Source: JAUXJB01 sp965226855 (GTDB lineage: Bacteria > Myxococcota_A > UBA9160 > SZUA-336). Taken from it: a stretch of 64,000 bases of DNA. Position numbers and translations under genes: made by a program. Below the pieces are notes generated by a model. That model made no database searches. It was not told where the DNA came from and saw only the letters and a list, made by a program, of their open reading frames with translations. The stretch is from assembly GCA_965226855.1 (NCBI GenBank), contig CBDDEE010000032.1, positions 744,001-808,000 of the forward strand, in the 5' to 3' direction. Shown here in pieces: positions 26,656-34,441 of the stretch (position 1 is the first letter of the stretch; each line of letters opens with the position of its first letter).

Positions 26656-26937
26656 CTATCTCCTCTTTAGAGCGAAACCTCGCTCGACTTCTCCAGTCGA
26701 ATCTCTGCGGCGTTCACCATTGATTCGAAAGCACCGAGAAGCTTCGTCCCTCGCTCTCGGACCTCCGCGCTCCTTCTCCGACTCTTGGACGATGAGCTGG
26801 ACCACTTCCGCTGCCTTCTGAGCGAATTCTGTCGCGGCGTTGGGATCGTTGATGCCGCGTTCTCGGAGTTCGAGCGCGAATCTCCAGAGCAGCGAGGCGG
26901 TCCCCGATGAAGAACTGACCTCCCGCATTGAACCCAC
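26656..26937 (-). CDS. small hypothetical helical protein
   Basis: This 93-residue frame contains SLLWRFALELRERGINDPNA and FAQKAAEVVQLIVQE, a regular helix, then a basic tail that may be frameshifted. No family is recognised. The start MGSMREV has no strong ribosome binding site. Confidence 0.4.
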   Translation of the reverse strand: MGSMREVSSSSGTASLLWRFALELRERGINDPNAATEFAQKAAEVVQLIVQESEKERGGPRARDEASRCFRINGERRRDSTGEVERGFALKRR

Positions 26938-27002
26938 TAACGGGCGAGGCCGGCCAGGAAGCCTGGCCGGCCAATAGGGAGCTCGCCGGCTCGCTCGATT
27001 CG

Positions 27003-27200
27003 CTATGCAGGCAGCGGCAACTCGCTAACGGTGCTCTGCTGCAAGATGTCGAATACCGGGTCGGACCGATCCAATGCCTGCAACCGCTGAAACTCCGGAT
27101 CAGATTCGAGCTTCGCCAATAGTTCCCCGAATCGAGACCAGTCATCGACCTCGGTGATGAACGCCGCCGTCCCGGGCTCACCGCCGTCCTCAGCACGGAA
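27003..27200 (-). pseudogene. C-terminal fragment of an unknown gene
   Basis: The frame reads EDGGEPGTAAFITEVDDWSR then FGELLAKLESDPEFQRLQAL and ends VSELPLPA, with strongly coding character. Upstream of about 27200 it runs into the plus-strand GFA gene, so its N-terminal part is lost. The break coincides with the truncated front of the GFA gene. Confidence 0.45.
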
Positions 27201-27224
27201 TACTCTCAGGTCAGCGAACCTGCG

Positions 27225-27572
27225 GTGGATACCCACCACTGCCAGTGCTCGATCTGCCGCAGGCTTCAGGGCGCCGCCTTCGTGACGCTTTCCATCTTTC
27301 CGATCAAGGCCTTCAACTGGGAGAAGGGTGGGGAGCTCGATACGTTTCACAGCTCCGAAACCGTGCACAGGCACCGCTGTAAGAACTGCGGGACGCCGCT
27401 GACCATCACACTGGACGGGATGCCGGACGTGATCGTCATCACCCGATCCAGCCTGGATGCCGGGATGGATCCCGAGCATCCCCCGGAGACGCTGCGCCAC
27501 GCCTTCTGGTCCGACCGCGTCGACTGGATCGAGATCAACGATGACGTGCCCAAGGTCGACGCATCCTCCTGA
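27225..27572 (+). CDS. GFA-domain (Mss4-like zinc) protein, N-terminally short
   Basis: This 115-residue protein has HCQCSICRRLQGAAFVTL and HRCKNCGTPLTI, the Cys patterns of glutathione-dependent formaldehyde-activating (GFA) proteins that bind zinc. Typical members carry about 20-25 more N-terminal residues with a GxVxY strand. These are missing, and the GTG start sits right at a junction with another truncated gene. It may still fold, but the enzyme role is doubtful. Confidence 0.7.
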   Translation: MDTHHCQCSICRRLQGAAFVTLSIFPIKAFNWEKGGELDTFHSSETVHRHRCKNCGTPLTITLDGMPDVIVITRSSLDAGMDPEHPPETLRHAFWSDRVDWIEINDDVPKVDASS

Positions 27573-27712
27573 TCGGGACGTCCCAACTCCCTAGGGATCG
27601 CTGGCCCTCGAAACGGGTCAAGATAAGAACGCGAGTCCGAATTCGGTGTTCGCACTGACGCTATAAGGTGGGATGTGGGACCTGCCTTCAAATGAGGGCA
27701 CGGGGCCCAGTC

Positions 27713-27841
27713 TCATCCATCACTCGTGATGGTCAGCCCGCAGCGTGTGCACCGGACCTTCTCGACACCGCCCTCGGACCCGAAGTTCTCGACGAGGCGG
27801 AAATCGTGCACACCCCGCAGGCATAGAATGCGAGCGAGCAC
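27713..27841 (-). CDS. 42-residue zinc-knuckle-like protein
   Basis: The minus-strand GTG opens VLARILCLRGVHDFRLVENF, followed by EGGVEKVRCTRCGLTITSDG. The CTRC motif and the earlier Cys/His pair resemble short single-zinc proteins that begin with LCLLGxHDF. It lies downstream of a cyclase remnant on the same strand. Confidence 0.45.
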   Translation of the reverse strand: MLARILCLRGVHDFRLVENFGSEGGVEKVRCTRCGLTITSDG

Positions 27842-27871
27842 TCTCGGCAAGGTGGGGGCCTCGCGGTGAGG

Positions 27872-27985
27872 TTAGCTCTCGGTCGCGCCCATCCCGGTGT
27901 AGAGGCGGTGGGCTTCTCGGAGCACGCGCTCGCGACCCGCGTCATCGCCCAGAGCGCGGCGACCTCGCCGAGCGCGCCGAAGGCG
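27872..27985 (-). pseudogene. adenylate cyclase/TPR C-terminal remnant, copy 2
   Basis: The frame reads LGDDAGRERVLREAHRLYTG then MGATES. It matches the same cyclase-TPR C-terminus as the remnants at 1921 and 29099 but is truncated eight residues early. Confidence 0.6.
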
Positions 27986-27995
27986 GTAGCTCACC

Positions 27996-28133
27996 GAACG
28001 AACGGATCGCTTCCTCATCGCCGGGAAGTGGATCGAGCTCCCGGTGATGGACGCCATCGAGCTGCGCGACGGAAGGATCTGCGCCTGGCGGGACTACTTC
28101 GACATAGCTCAGTTCCAGCGCCAGATGGCGGCG
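27996..28133 (+). pseudogene. limonene-epoxide-hydrolase/SnoaL-like C-terminal fragment
   Basis: The frame gives RFLIAGKWIELPVMDAIELR then DGRICAWRDYFDIAQFQRQM. This is the last strand-helix segment of limonene-1,2-epoxide hydrolase-like proteins. The N-terminal two thirds are absent and the expected stop is lost. Confidence 0.6.
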
Positions 28134-28148
28134 GACGAGGTGCGTGGC

Positions 28149-28904
28149 CTAGCGCCCCGGTTTTCCGCGCTCGGCGCGTCCCGTCATCGGCACAAAGCGC
28201 ACCTCGAACAGGCGCTCGCTGCGGATGCCTTGCTCTTTGCGCTCGTACACGCGCAGCCACTGTTGGCGCTCGCCCACCGGGATCACGAGCCGCCCCCTCA
28301 GGGCGAGCTGATCGAGGAGCGGCTGCGGCACCTCGGCAGGCGCGGCGGTGACCAGAATGCCGTCGAACGGCGCCTCGTCGGGGAGTCCCTGATAGCCGTC
28401 TCCCGTCACGACGACGACGTTGTCGAAGCCGAGGCTGTGGAGCGTACCGCGCGCCCGCTCGGCCAAAGGAGCGAGGATCTCGATCGTGAAGACGCGCTGC
28501 GCAAGACGCGAGAGCACGGCCGCCTGGTAGCCGGAGCCGGTGCCCACTTCGAGGACCCGATCCCCTGGCTCGAGCCGGAGGAGCTCGGTCATGACGGCGA
28601 CCATGTAGGGCTGCGAGATCATCTGCCCGTGGCCGATCGGCAGGGGTCGGTCTTCGTAGGCGCGCTCGCGCTGCGCCGCTGGGACGAAGAGCGAGCGCGG
28701 GATCGCTCCCATGACGGCGAGCACACGAGTGTCGACGACACCGCGCGAACGGATCTGGCAGTCGACCATGCGCTTTCGCGCGACGACCTCTCGCTCGTCC
28801 GGCGTGCGTGCGGGGGCGCATTCCACCGCGCCTCCGAGCAAGGTCACGGCCAGCGCGCCCCGCGCGAGCCAGGACCAGAGCGTTCGCAGTTCCAGCAGCT
28901 CCAC
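28149..28904 (-). CDS. pcm: protein-L-isoaspartate O-methyltransferase, exported
   Basis: This 251-residue enzyme methylates isoaspartyl residues in damaged proteins using SAM. Motif I is VLEVGTGSGYQAAVLS, preceded by IGHGQMISQPYMVAVMTELL, the conserved substrate and SAM region. GTG at 28904 gives VELLELRTLWSWLARGALAV then a hydrophobic stretch ending GGAVEC, a signal or lipoprotein leader. Periplasmic Pcm homologues with leaders occur in some proteobacteria. It converges with the SnoaL-like fragment. Confidence 0.87.
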   Translation of the reverse strand: MELLELRTLWSWLARGALAVTLLGGAVECAPARTPDEREVVARKRMVDCQIRSRGVVDTRVLAVMGAIPRSLFVPAAQRERAYEDRPLPIGHGQMISQPYMVAVMTELLRLEPGDRVLEVGTGSGYQAAVLSRLAQRVFTIEILAPLAERARGTLHSLGFDNVVVVTGDGYQGLPDEAPFDGILVTAAPAEVPQPLLDQLALRGRLVIPVGERQQWLRVYERKEQGIRSERLFEVRFVPMTGRAERGKPGR

Positions 28905-29098
28905 TTCGCGACCTCGGGCCGCTCGCTGGCGGCCTCTGACCCCGTCGCCCGGTAGCCTTAGAGTACGCACTCGATGTTGGAGCGGAAGCGCGTGGGTCGG
29001 TTCGCGATCGGCTCCACCAATGATTCCGGGGAGCAGATGCGAAACTTGAGCGTGCGCCGATACGCTTGCACTCGAGAAGAACGGACTTCAGAAGGGAG
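28905..29098. other. upstream region of pcm
   Basis: Contains no supported gene; it should include the minus-strand pcm promoter. Confidence 0.35.
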
Positions 29099-29247
29099 CT
29101 ACAGCCCCAACTCCCTCCCCACCCGCGCCGCGTGCCCCACAGCGCCCATCTCGGTGTAGAGGCGGTGGGCTTCGCGAAGTTCGCGCTCGCGACCCGCATC
29201 ATCGCCCAGGAGTGCGGTGAGTTTGGCGCGGCGGACGTAGCTGCTTG
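29099..29247 (-). pseudogene. adenylate cyclase/TPR C-terminal remnant, copy 3
   Basis: The frame reads AKLTALLGDDAGRERELREA then HRLYTEMGAVGHAARVGREL GL and stops at the expected position. It is the best preserved of the three C-terminal remnants. The rest of the protein is missing. Confidence 0.65.
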
Positions 29248-29338
29248 GCCAACAGAACCTGCTGGACCCTCGCCAAACGTGCGGTGTATGCTTTTCTCTC
29301 CGGCACGGACGCTTGTCTCGACGGGCAGGGAGAGAGAG

Positions 29339-29803
29339 ATGAAGCGATCCACTTCGACGGCGACCAGGAAGCTCACGAACATGTTCCGGCCTCCCGGGTG
29401 GAAGAAGCAGGGATCGCAGGGTGCAGGCGGCGTCCCGACGGCGAAGGCGAAGTCCGAGTATCAATCCTTCCTGGCGAACGGCACCTCCTTCGAGGGAACG
29501 ATCCGGCTCACGGGACTCGTCCGCCTGGACGGCGAGTTGCGGGGAGAGGTCGAGGCGGACGGGCTCGTGATCGGCGAGAGTGGAAGCGTGCACGCCAGGC
29601 TTTCGGTCTGGAGGCTGGTCGTGCACGGGACCGTCACGGGAGAAATCGCTGCAAAGGAGCGGGTCGAGGTGGGGCCGACCGGCTCGATCGAGGGCAGCGT
29701 GAGCACGCCCAAGTTCAAGTTCGACGAGGGCGCTCGCATCCATGGGAAGGTCGAGTTGGGGAGTCCGCGCGACTCGCCTGAGCCTCGCAGCCTGATCACT
29801 TAG
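29339..29803 (+). CDS. bactofilin-type polymer-forming protein
   Basis: This 154-residue protein has an unstructured basic N-terminus and a bactofilin beta-helix core from about residue 45. Rungs include GTSFEGTIRLTGLVRLDGEL, GEVEADGLVIGESGSV and GTVTGEIAAKERVEVGPTG. Bactofilins self-assemble into cytoskeletal filaments and often recruit cell wall enzymes. The ATG follows CAGGGAGAGAGA. No M23 peptidase partner is adjacent. Confidence 0.85.
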   Translation: MKRSTSTATRKLTNMFRPPGWKKQGSQGAGGVPTAKAKSEYQSFLANGTSFEGTIRLTGLVRLDGELRGEVEADGLVIGESGSVHARLSVWRLVVHGTVTGEIAAKERVEVGPTGSIEGSVSTPKFKFDEGARIHGKVELGSPRDSPEPRSLIT

Positions 29804-29828
29804 CACGGGACCCCGGTCCCGCGTTAGG

Positions 29829-29936
29829 CTCGGACACGCTTCTGCCGCCATGACCCTCGACGTGTACAGTCACGTGATCCCCGGGCTGCAGGAGGAAGCA
29901 ACCGAAAGGCTGGCCGCGCTTCTATACGCCGAGTGA
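29829..29936 (+). pseudogene. tyrosine recombinase C-terminal fragment
   Basis: The frame reads LGHASAAMTLDVYSHVIPGL then QEEATERLAALLYAE before TGA. LGH is the second catalytic His and VYSHV carries the nucleophile Tyr. Only the last 35 residues of an integrase survive. Confidence 0.7.
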
Positions 29937-29941
29937 GTAGT

Positions 29942-30799
29942 TCAGCCCTTCTGGAGCGCGCGCACTCGGAGAACCTCTTCTTCGGTCACGTGGATGAACT
30001 CTGGGAGGTGCTCCGCGGCGCTGATGCGACGGTGCAGCTCGGGCGGATACACCTTGGCGACCTTTGCCTCGTCGAAGCCGCTTCCAAGTATTACCGCACG
30101 GGGCTTGGCGAACTTTCTCATCCCAGTGATGGCGAACACTGAGGGATGGCTGTAGCGGTCGTACCACTTCGTGATCCTCTTGAAGTCGCTCCACGCTTTC
30201 CGGCCGAGTCCGAGGCGTTTGAGGGCCTCTCTGTTGTGTTTCCGCTCCACGAGCTCAAGTGCCTGGTGCACGGGGAATTTGTTCAGGTCACGCTCTAGGC
30301 GCTGCAGAACGCGTGTCTCGGGGAGAGACAGAAGAAGGGCCATCGCTGCAGATTCGCCGTAGGCACGCATCAAGTTCCCTGCAGGCTGGGGAAACCCAGC
30401 GATGAAGAGCTGCCCTGAGCTGAGCACGTTGTTTAGGGCCGAAAAGAGAAATGCCTCTACCCAAGCTCCCCGAAGGTCCGGCTTCGCGCCAACGCGCTCG
30501 CCGAACTTCCGCAGACGCGCGATAGCCTGGTAGAGGGCAGCGCCCAGCTCGTCGATCTCAGCCTTGAAGTGATCCAAAAACTCGCCGCGGACATGGCTGT
30601 GGTTGGACAGGAGTTCGCGCCTGATCTGTGCCTCGCTCACGTCATATGGGGTCGCGGCCAATCTGGTCGCCTCCCTCCGAGCGATCGCTGCGCGCGCGCC
30701 CAAGTGAAGGATCTCTCGCACAATATACGCACACCTGGCATCACCCCGAACGACGTAAGTGTGGTGACCCAGGCCGCTCGGCCGGTCGACGCCGCCCAC
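29942..30799 (-). CDS. hypothetical helical protein
   Basis: This soluble, mostly helical protein has up to 285 residues. Clear segments are LRGAWVEAFLFSALNNVLSS, YGESAAMALLLSLPETRVLQ and WYDRYSHPSVFAI. No catalytic motif is obvious. The first 30-60 residues may be too long at the N-terminus. It ends five bases from an integrase remnant, so it probably arrived on a mobile element. Function is unknown. Confidence 0.6.
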   Translation of the reverse strand: MGGVDRPSGLGHHTYVVRGDARCAYIVREILHLGARAAIARREATRLAATPYDVSEAQIRRELLSNHSHVRGEFLDHFKAEIDELGAALYQAIARLRKFGERVGAKPDLRGAWVEAFLFSALNNVLSSGQLFIAGFPQPAGNLMRAYGESAAMALLLSLPETRVLQRLERDLNKFPVHQALELVERKHNREALKRLGLGRKAWSDFKRITKWYDRYSHPSVFAITGMRKFAKPRAVILGSGFDEAKVAKVYPPELHRRISAAEHLPEFIHVTEEEVLRVRALQKG

Positions 30800-31131
30800 A
30801 CTCTATTCACGCCGTGCTCGCTCCTTGAGCGCTCGGGCCTCAGCGCAGCAGCAACCAGAGCGTCAGGAGCTGGATCAAGAGAAGCACCCCCGGCCCCAGG
30901 TGTTCGCTTCGGGGGTCCCAGGGCACGACGATGCGGCCAGGGTCGTGGCGCTGCTCGCCAGCTCTCCACTCCAGCTCAGCTCGTCAACGGACTGCACCGC
31001 GGGCTGTCGCGTGTCCGCGCCATCATCCTGGCCTGGGGTATCTGCCTCGATTCAACCACCCAGGAGTAAACTCTCCCCATTCCCCACCCGGATCCACCGT
31101 TGACTACGGTCGGAAGACGAGCGGTGAGCCC
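30800..31131. other. stretch holding repeat family R, otherwise no gene
   Basis: Nearly half is repeat copy 4. No reading frame is supported. Confidence 0.5.
30891..31037 (+). repeat. dispersed repeat family R, copy 4 (longest)
   Basis: It contains CCCAGGTGTTCGCTTCGGGG, GCACGACGATGCGGCCAGGG, and an 87-base 3' block from GCTGCTCGCCAGCTCTCCAC to CATCATCCTGGCCTGGGG. That 3' block is almost identical to copy 5 at 32871-32957. Confidence 0.75.
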
Positions 31132-32379
31132 TCAGGGTCCTCCACCGATGGCGGTCGACACTGACAGCTGCTTCGCGGCCTGCACAGTCATCATCTGCAT
31201 GAACGCGGAGGCATCGGAGTCCCCACTCGTACCCGCACCGGAACCACCGAAGACGGTGGTCGGCACGTTGCGCTTGGCGAACGCATCGGCCCAGACCTTC
31301 TGGGTCTCGACGTAGGCGGCCAGCTTCTGCTGGAGAGCACCGTCGGCTGCCATCACCAGCTTCTTCCGAGCAGCTTCACCCTCACCCCGCAGGATGTTGG
31401 CTCGCTTCTCTTCGGCAGCTGCCAGTGCGTCCTCGGACGCAACCTTCTTGCGGGCCTCGGCGGCCAGAACGGCCACGTCTCGCCTCTGCTCGGCGGCGGT
31501 CACGGCCTTCTGCTTCTCCACCTCGGCAGCAGCTCGGGCCTTGGCCACATTGGCTCGACCTTCCGCAGCAGCCGTCTTCTCGTCCTGAGCCGCAGCTTCC
31601 GCACGAGCGAAGGCCGCAGTGGCCTTCATCTGCGCATCTCGCACGTTGCCAATCTGCTCCAGAATCTTCGTCTCGTAGGCGAAGTCATCCGGGAAGAACA
31701 GCTGCGTCACCTCGATCCCGTAGGAGGCGAGAGTGTTGGCCTTGCGCAGTCGGTTGCCGTCCTCGTCGACCTTGACACGAACGATCCGCTCAGTCGTGAC
31801 CTGATTGGTGACCGGGTTTATGACTTCGACTTCCTCGGACTCCGTCAGGTAGACCCCGTTCTGGAGCTGGTCCAGAGAGAGCTGGGAAAGCTCGGCCTTC
31901 CCACCTGAGTAGGACTCTTCGGAGGTCATCAGTGCCGCACTCAGTACCACCGCCTCACGAATGGCCGGCTTGAGCAGGCCATTGGCGACGGAGCCATAAG
32001 AGCGGAACTTGTTGTGGATCCTCAGCAGGCCGTTCTCGTCGATGGGGACGTCGAAGCGAGCCGAACCAGAGATCTTGGCCGTACCACCGTCACTGAAGCG
32101 CACCGGGATCGCGTTCCCTGCGAGCGTCTCACCGCCGACTGCGGCGGACTCGGGGTTGTCCGAGAAGACGTAGGTACCAGCCTGCTTGTACTCGGTGAGC
32201 GTGCCGAAACACTGGCAGAAATAGCCTGCGTCCGAGATCACGGTCAGCGTTCCCGAGGGGAAAGCCTGCTTGACCTGCATGAAACCGGCATTGTTCTCCT
32301 CAAAAGCCTTCGTTCCGAGGATCAGGGCGAACACTGCGAGGACGGCAACGCCAATCCCCACAAACACTGAGTTGTTCAT
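31132..32379 (-). CDS. SPFH/Band 7 (prohibitin-like) membrane protein
   Basis: This 415-residue protein has a single N-terminal transmembrane helix (residues 5-24), an SPFH domain (about 35-240, with GVYLTESEEVEVINPVTNQV), and a long alanine/glutamate/lysine-rich coiled coil (about 240-370) with a flexible tail. SPFH proteins form large oligomeric membrane scaffolds. Start is the ATG giving MNNSVFVGIGVAV, preceded by AAGGAGAATCGAC. Dispersed repeat copy B lies about 240 bases upstream on the same strand. Confidence 0.88.
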   Translation of the reverse strand: MNNSVFVGIGVAVLAVFALILGTKAFEENNAGFMQVKQAFPSGTLTVISDAGYFCQCFGTLTEYKQAGTYVFSDNPESAAVGGETLAGNAIPVRFSDGGTAKISGSARFDVPIDENGLLRIHNKFRSYGSVANGLLKPAIREAVVLSAALMTSEESYSGGKAELSQLSLDQLQNGVYLTESEEVEVINPVTNQVTTERIVRVKVDEDGNRLRKANTLASYGIEVTQLFFPDDFAYETKILEQIGNVRDAQMKATAAFARAEAAAQDEKTAAAEGRANVAKARAAAEVEKQKAVTAAEQRRDVAVLAAEARKKVASEDALAAAEEKRANILRGEGEAARKKLVMAADGALQQKLAAYVETQKVWADAFAKRNVPTTVFGGSGAGTSGDSDASAFMQMMTVQAAKQLSVSTAIGGGP

Positions 32380-32619
32380 GTCGATTCTCCTTGATTCCTT
32401 TTGGATGGATCGATTGTGCGAGGAATCCCCGGGACCACCTCGGGCCTCCCTCGGATGTGGACGCGCGCCTTCTCGCGCTTCGCGTCGCCCGGCCCGGTCG
32501 AGGTCTTGGAACTGAGCTGAATCGCCGGTCAGACTCAGTGCCTGCCCAAAGTAAACTCGTGCCAAATCCTGGCTCGCCGACGAGGATCGAGCGTACGCCC
32601 ATTCGCCGCCAGCGGAAAG
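32380..32619. other. leader and promoter region of SPFH gene
   Basis: No gene is supported; the open frame extending the SPFH protein upstream has no family similarity. Confidence 0.4.
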
Positions 32620-32722
32620 CACGCCGACGACTACTTGCCCAAGTAATAAAACGTCGCCCTAAAGTCATTGGTAGGTCAGCTATTTACGCGGGCGTACCGC
32701 TAAAGTACCGCTACGGGGCCCG
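32620..32722 (-). repeat. dispersed repeat element, copy B
   Basis: This is the reverse-orientation partner of 1811-1915. On the minus strand it carries GTAGCGGTACTTTAGCGGTA, AGCTGACCTACCAATGACTT, AGGGCGACG, TTATTA and AAGTAGTCGTCGG in the same order. It lies about 240 bases upstream of the SPFH start, the same relative orientation and distance as copy A to the lipoprotein gene. Confidence 0.75.
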
Positions 32723-32835
32723 ACCACAGAGGCCTGGGAGCACTCGTCCACGCGGGGGTGCTCCTGTCCACCCCCCTCCGTCCAGGGCAGGGGCGTCTCT
32801 CTCTCTAATTCCCCGGTCCGCTCGACGCTCGTCAG

Positions 32836-32957
32836 GTGCTGGGCTGCTCGCCCGGGCCAGGGTCGTGGCGGTGCTCGGCAGCTCTTCACTCCAGCTCAGC
32901 TCGTCAACGGACTGCACCGCGGGCTGTCGCGTGTCCGCGCCATCATCCTGACCTGGG
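32836..32957 (+). repeat. dispersed repeat family R, copy 5
   Basis: It begins GTGCTGGGCTGCTCGCCC like copy 2, lacks the central 50 bases, and continues with GGCCAGGGTCGTGGCGGTGC and the 3' block ending CATCATCCTGACCTGGGG. The 3' block differs from copy 4 at only a few positions. Confidence 0.75.
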
Positions 32958-33447
32958 GGGTGGTTCGAGGTGGACTAGCCGGGCACCTGTGTAGCTCCCG
33001 TTCGAGGTTGGGCGCAGCTTTGCCTTCCGGTTCTCAGGGCAGGGGGGTGGTTCGCACGCAGCCTGCCTACGAAAGTGTCGGAAGCCTCGGGGGTCCCCGA
33101 TCCCCACCCGTCCCTGGACCGAAGGTTGCATCAGCCCGGACAGCGACGTGATCGACCCGCCCGGCTCTGGTCTCCGCTCCCAGGCGATCCGGGGAAGGGG
33201 AGCCGACGATGTCGGTGAACATGATGGCCGCGAGCCTGCGCTCAGAACGCTGCGGGTCCACGCCAATAGCCTACCCCGACACACCGGGGTGTGACAGCAG
33301 AAAAGCCCCCGGAATCCCGCGCCACTCCGGCGGCCTCGAGCCGGTCCGAGTGGCTCCAGGAAATGGACGGGATCCTCCTGCCGCATGCGCGCAAAGGGCC
33401 CCGACGGCCTAGAATCTCTTCGCGGCTACGCAGGCGAGGAGAACGGA
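32958..33447. other. decayed region upstream of phosphodiesterase gene
   Basis: Apart from the cyclase N-terminal remnant at 33067-33261 it contains no supported gene. Confidence 0.4.
33067..33261 (-). pseudogene. class III adenylate cyclase N-terminal remnant
   Basis: The frame begins MDPQRSERRLAAIMFTDIVG, the conserved start of class III nucleotide cyclase domains (the FTDIVG metal-binding strand). Homology ends after about 22 residues. Confidence 0.6.
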
Positions 33448-34302
33448 TTGATCATCGCCCAGATCACCGATTTGCACGTCGTCGCACCCGGTCAGAGACT
33501 GGCTGGCGTAGTCGACACCAACTCCATGGCCGAGGCGGCCATCTCGCACTTGAACGGGCTCGTGCCCAGGCCCGACCTGGTCCTGGGCACGGGAGACCTG
33601 GTCGACAACGGCGAGCCGCCCGAGTACATGCGCCTGCGGGAGATCTTCGACGACCTTGAGATCCCCTACTACCTGATTCCCGGCAACCACGACCGTCGGG
33701 CTCCCCTGCTCGAGTTCTTTGCGGGCCACGTGGAGTCCGGACCCTCGGGCTTCATCCAGTACACGATCGAGGGCCATCCCGTACGACTCGTCGCGCTCGA
33801 CACGTTGAACGAGGGGACCGATGACGGTCTGCTTTGCAACGAACGGCTCGCCTGGCTGGACGAAACCCTCCGGTAGGCTCCTGATCGGCCGACCTTGATC
33901 TTCATGCACCATCCGCCGTTCGAGACCGGCATCTGGTGGATGGACACTTCGGGCCTTTCGGGGGCGTCAGATCTTCGGGAGGTGATTGCTCGACATCCAC
34001 AGGTCGCGCGGATCGTCTGTGGACACATCCATCGACCGATCCAGGTCGGCTGGGGCGGGACACTGGTGTCCATCGCCCCGTCCACGGCCCACCAAGTCCA
34101 CCTGGATCTGGTTCCCGAGAACAAACCCCACTTCATCCTGGAGCCGCCCGCCTGCCAGCTTCACTTCTTCGACGGCCGGGATCTGATCACGCACACGACC
34201 TACGTGAACTGGCCACAGAAGCCGATCGACCTCACGCAGTTCATGGAGGACTGGGAGGCCGTGAAGGCCGAGTGGCGCGCGCGTAAAGCGGCGCTGCGCT
34301 AG
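33448..34302 (+). pseudogene. CpdA-like metallophosphoesterase with in-frame TAG
   Basis: Two consecutive frames in the same register form one 284-residue phosphoesterase interrupted by TAG at 33874-33876. The first part has AQITDLHV, LGTGDLVDNG and IPGNHDRR. The second has MHHPPFETGIWWM and VCGHIHRPIQ. These are all five metal-binding blocks of 3',5'-cAMP phosphodiesterase (CpdA)-type enzymes. The junction reads DETLR-stop-APDRPTLIF, where relatives usually have a sense codon such as CAG. TTG at 33448 is preceded by GGCGAGGAGAACGG. A nonsense mutation or base-call error is the simplest reading. Confidence 0.75.
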
Positions 34303-34441
34303 CGCGCGACGCTCCGCAGGCGGACCAGGAAGGTCCGACCTCGCTCTCGACGGAGACCGAGCCCCCCATCTGCTCGACCAGGTGCCTGACGAAATCGCGA
34401 AGCTGAGAGGACCCAAGCACATGGCGTGAACGGGCGCCGAC

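Noticed and set aside
28015..29382. 455-codon minus-strand open frame
   Set aside because: Overlaps pcm in another frame; Arg/Ala-rich noise. Only its TPR-like pieces in a different frame are meaningful.
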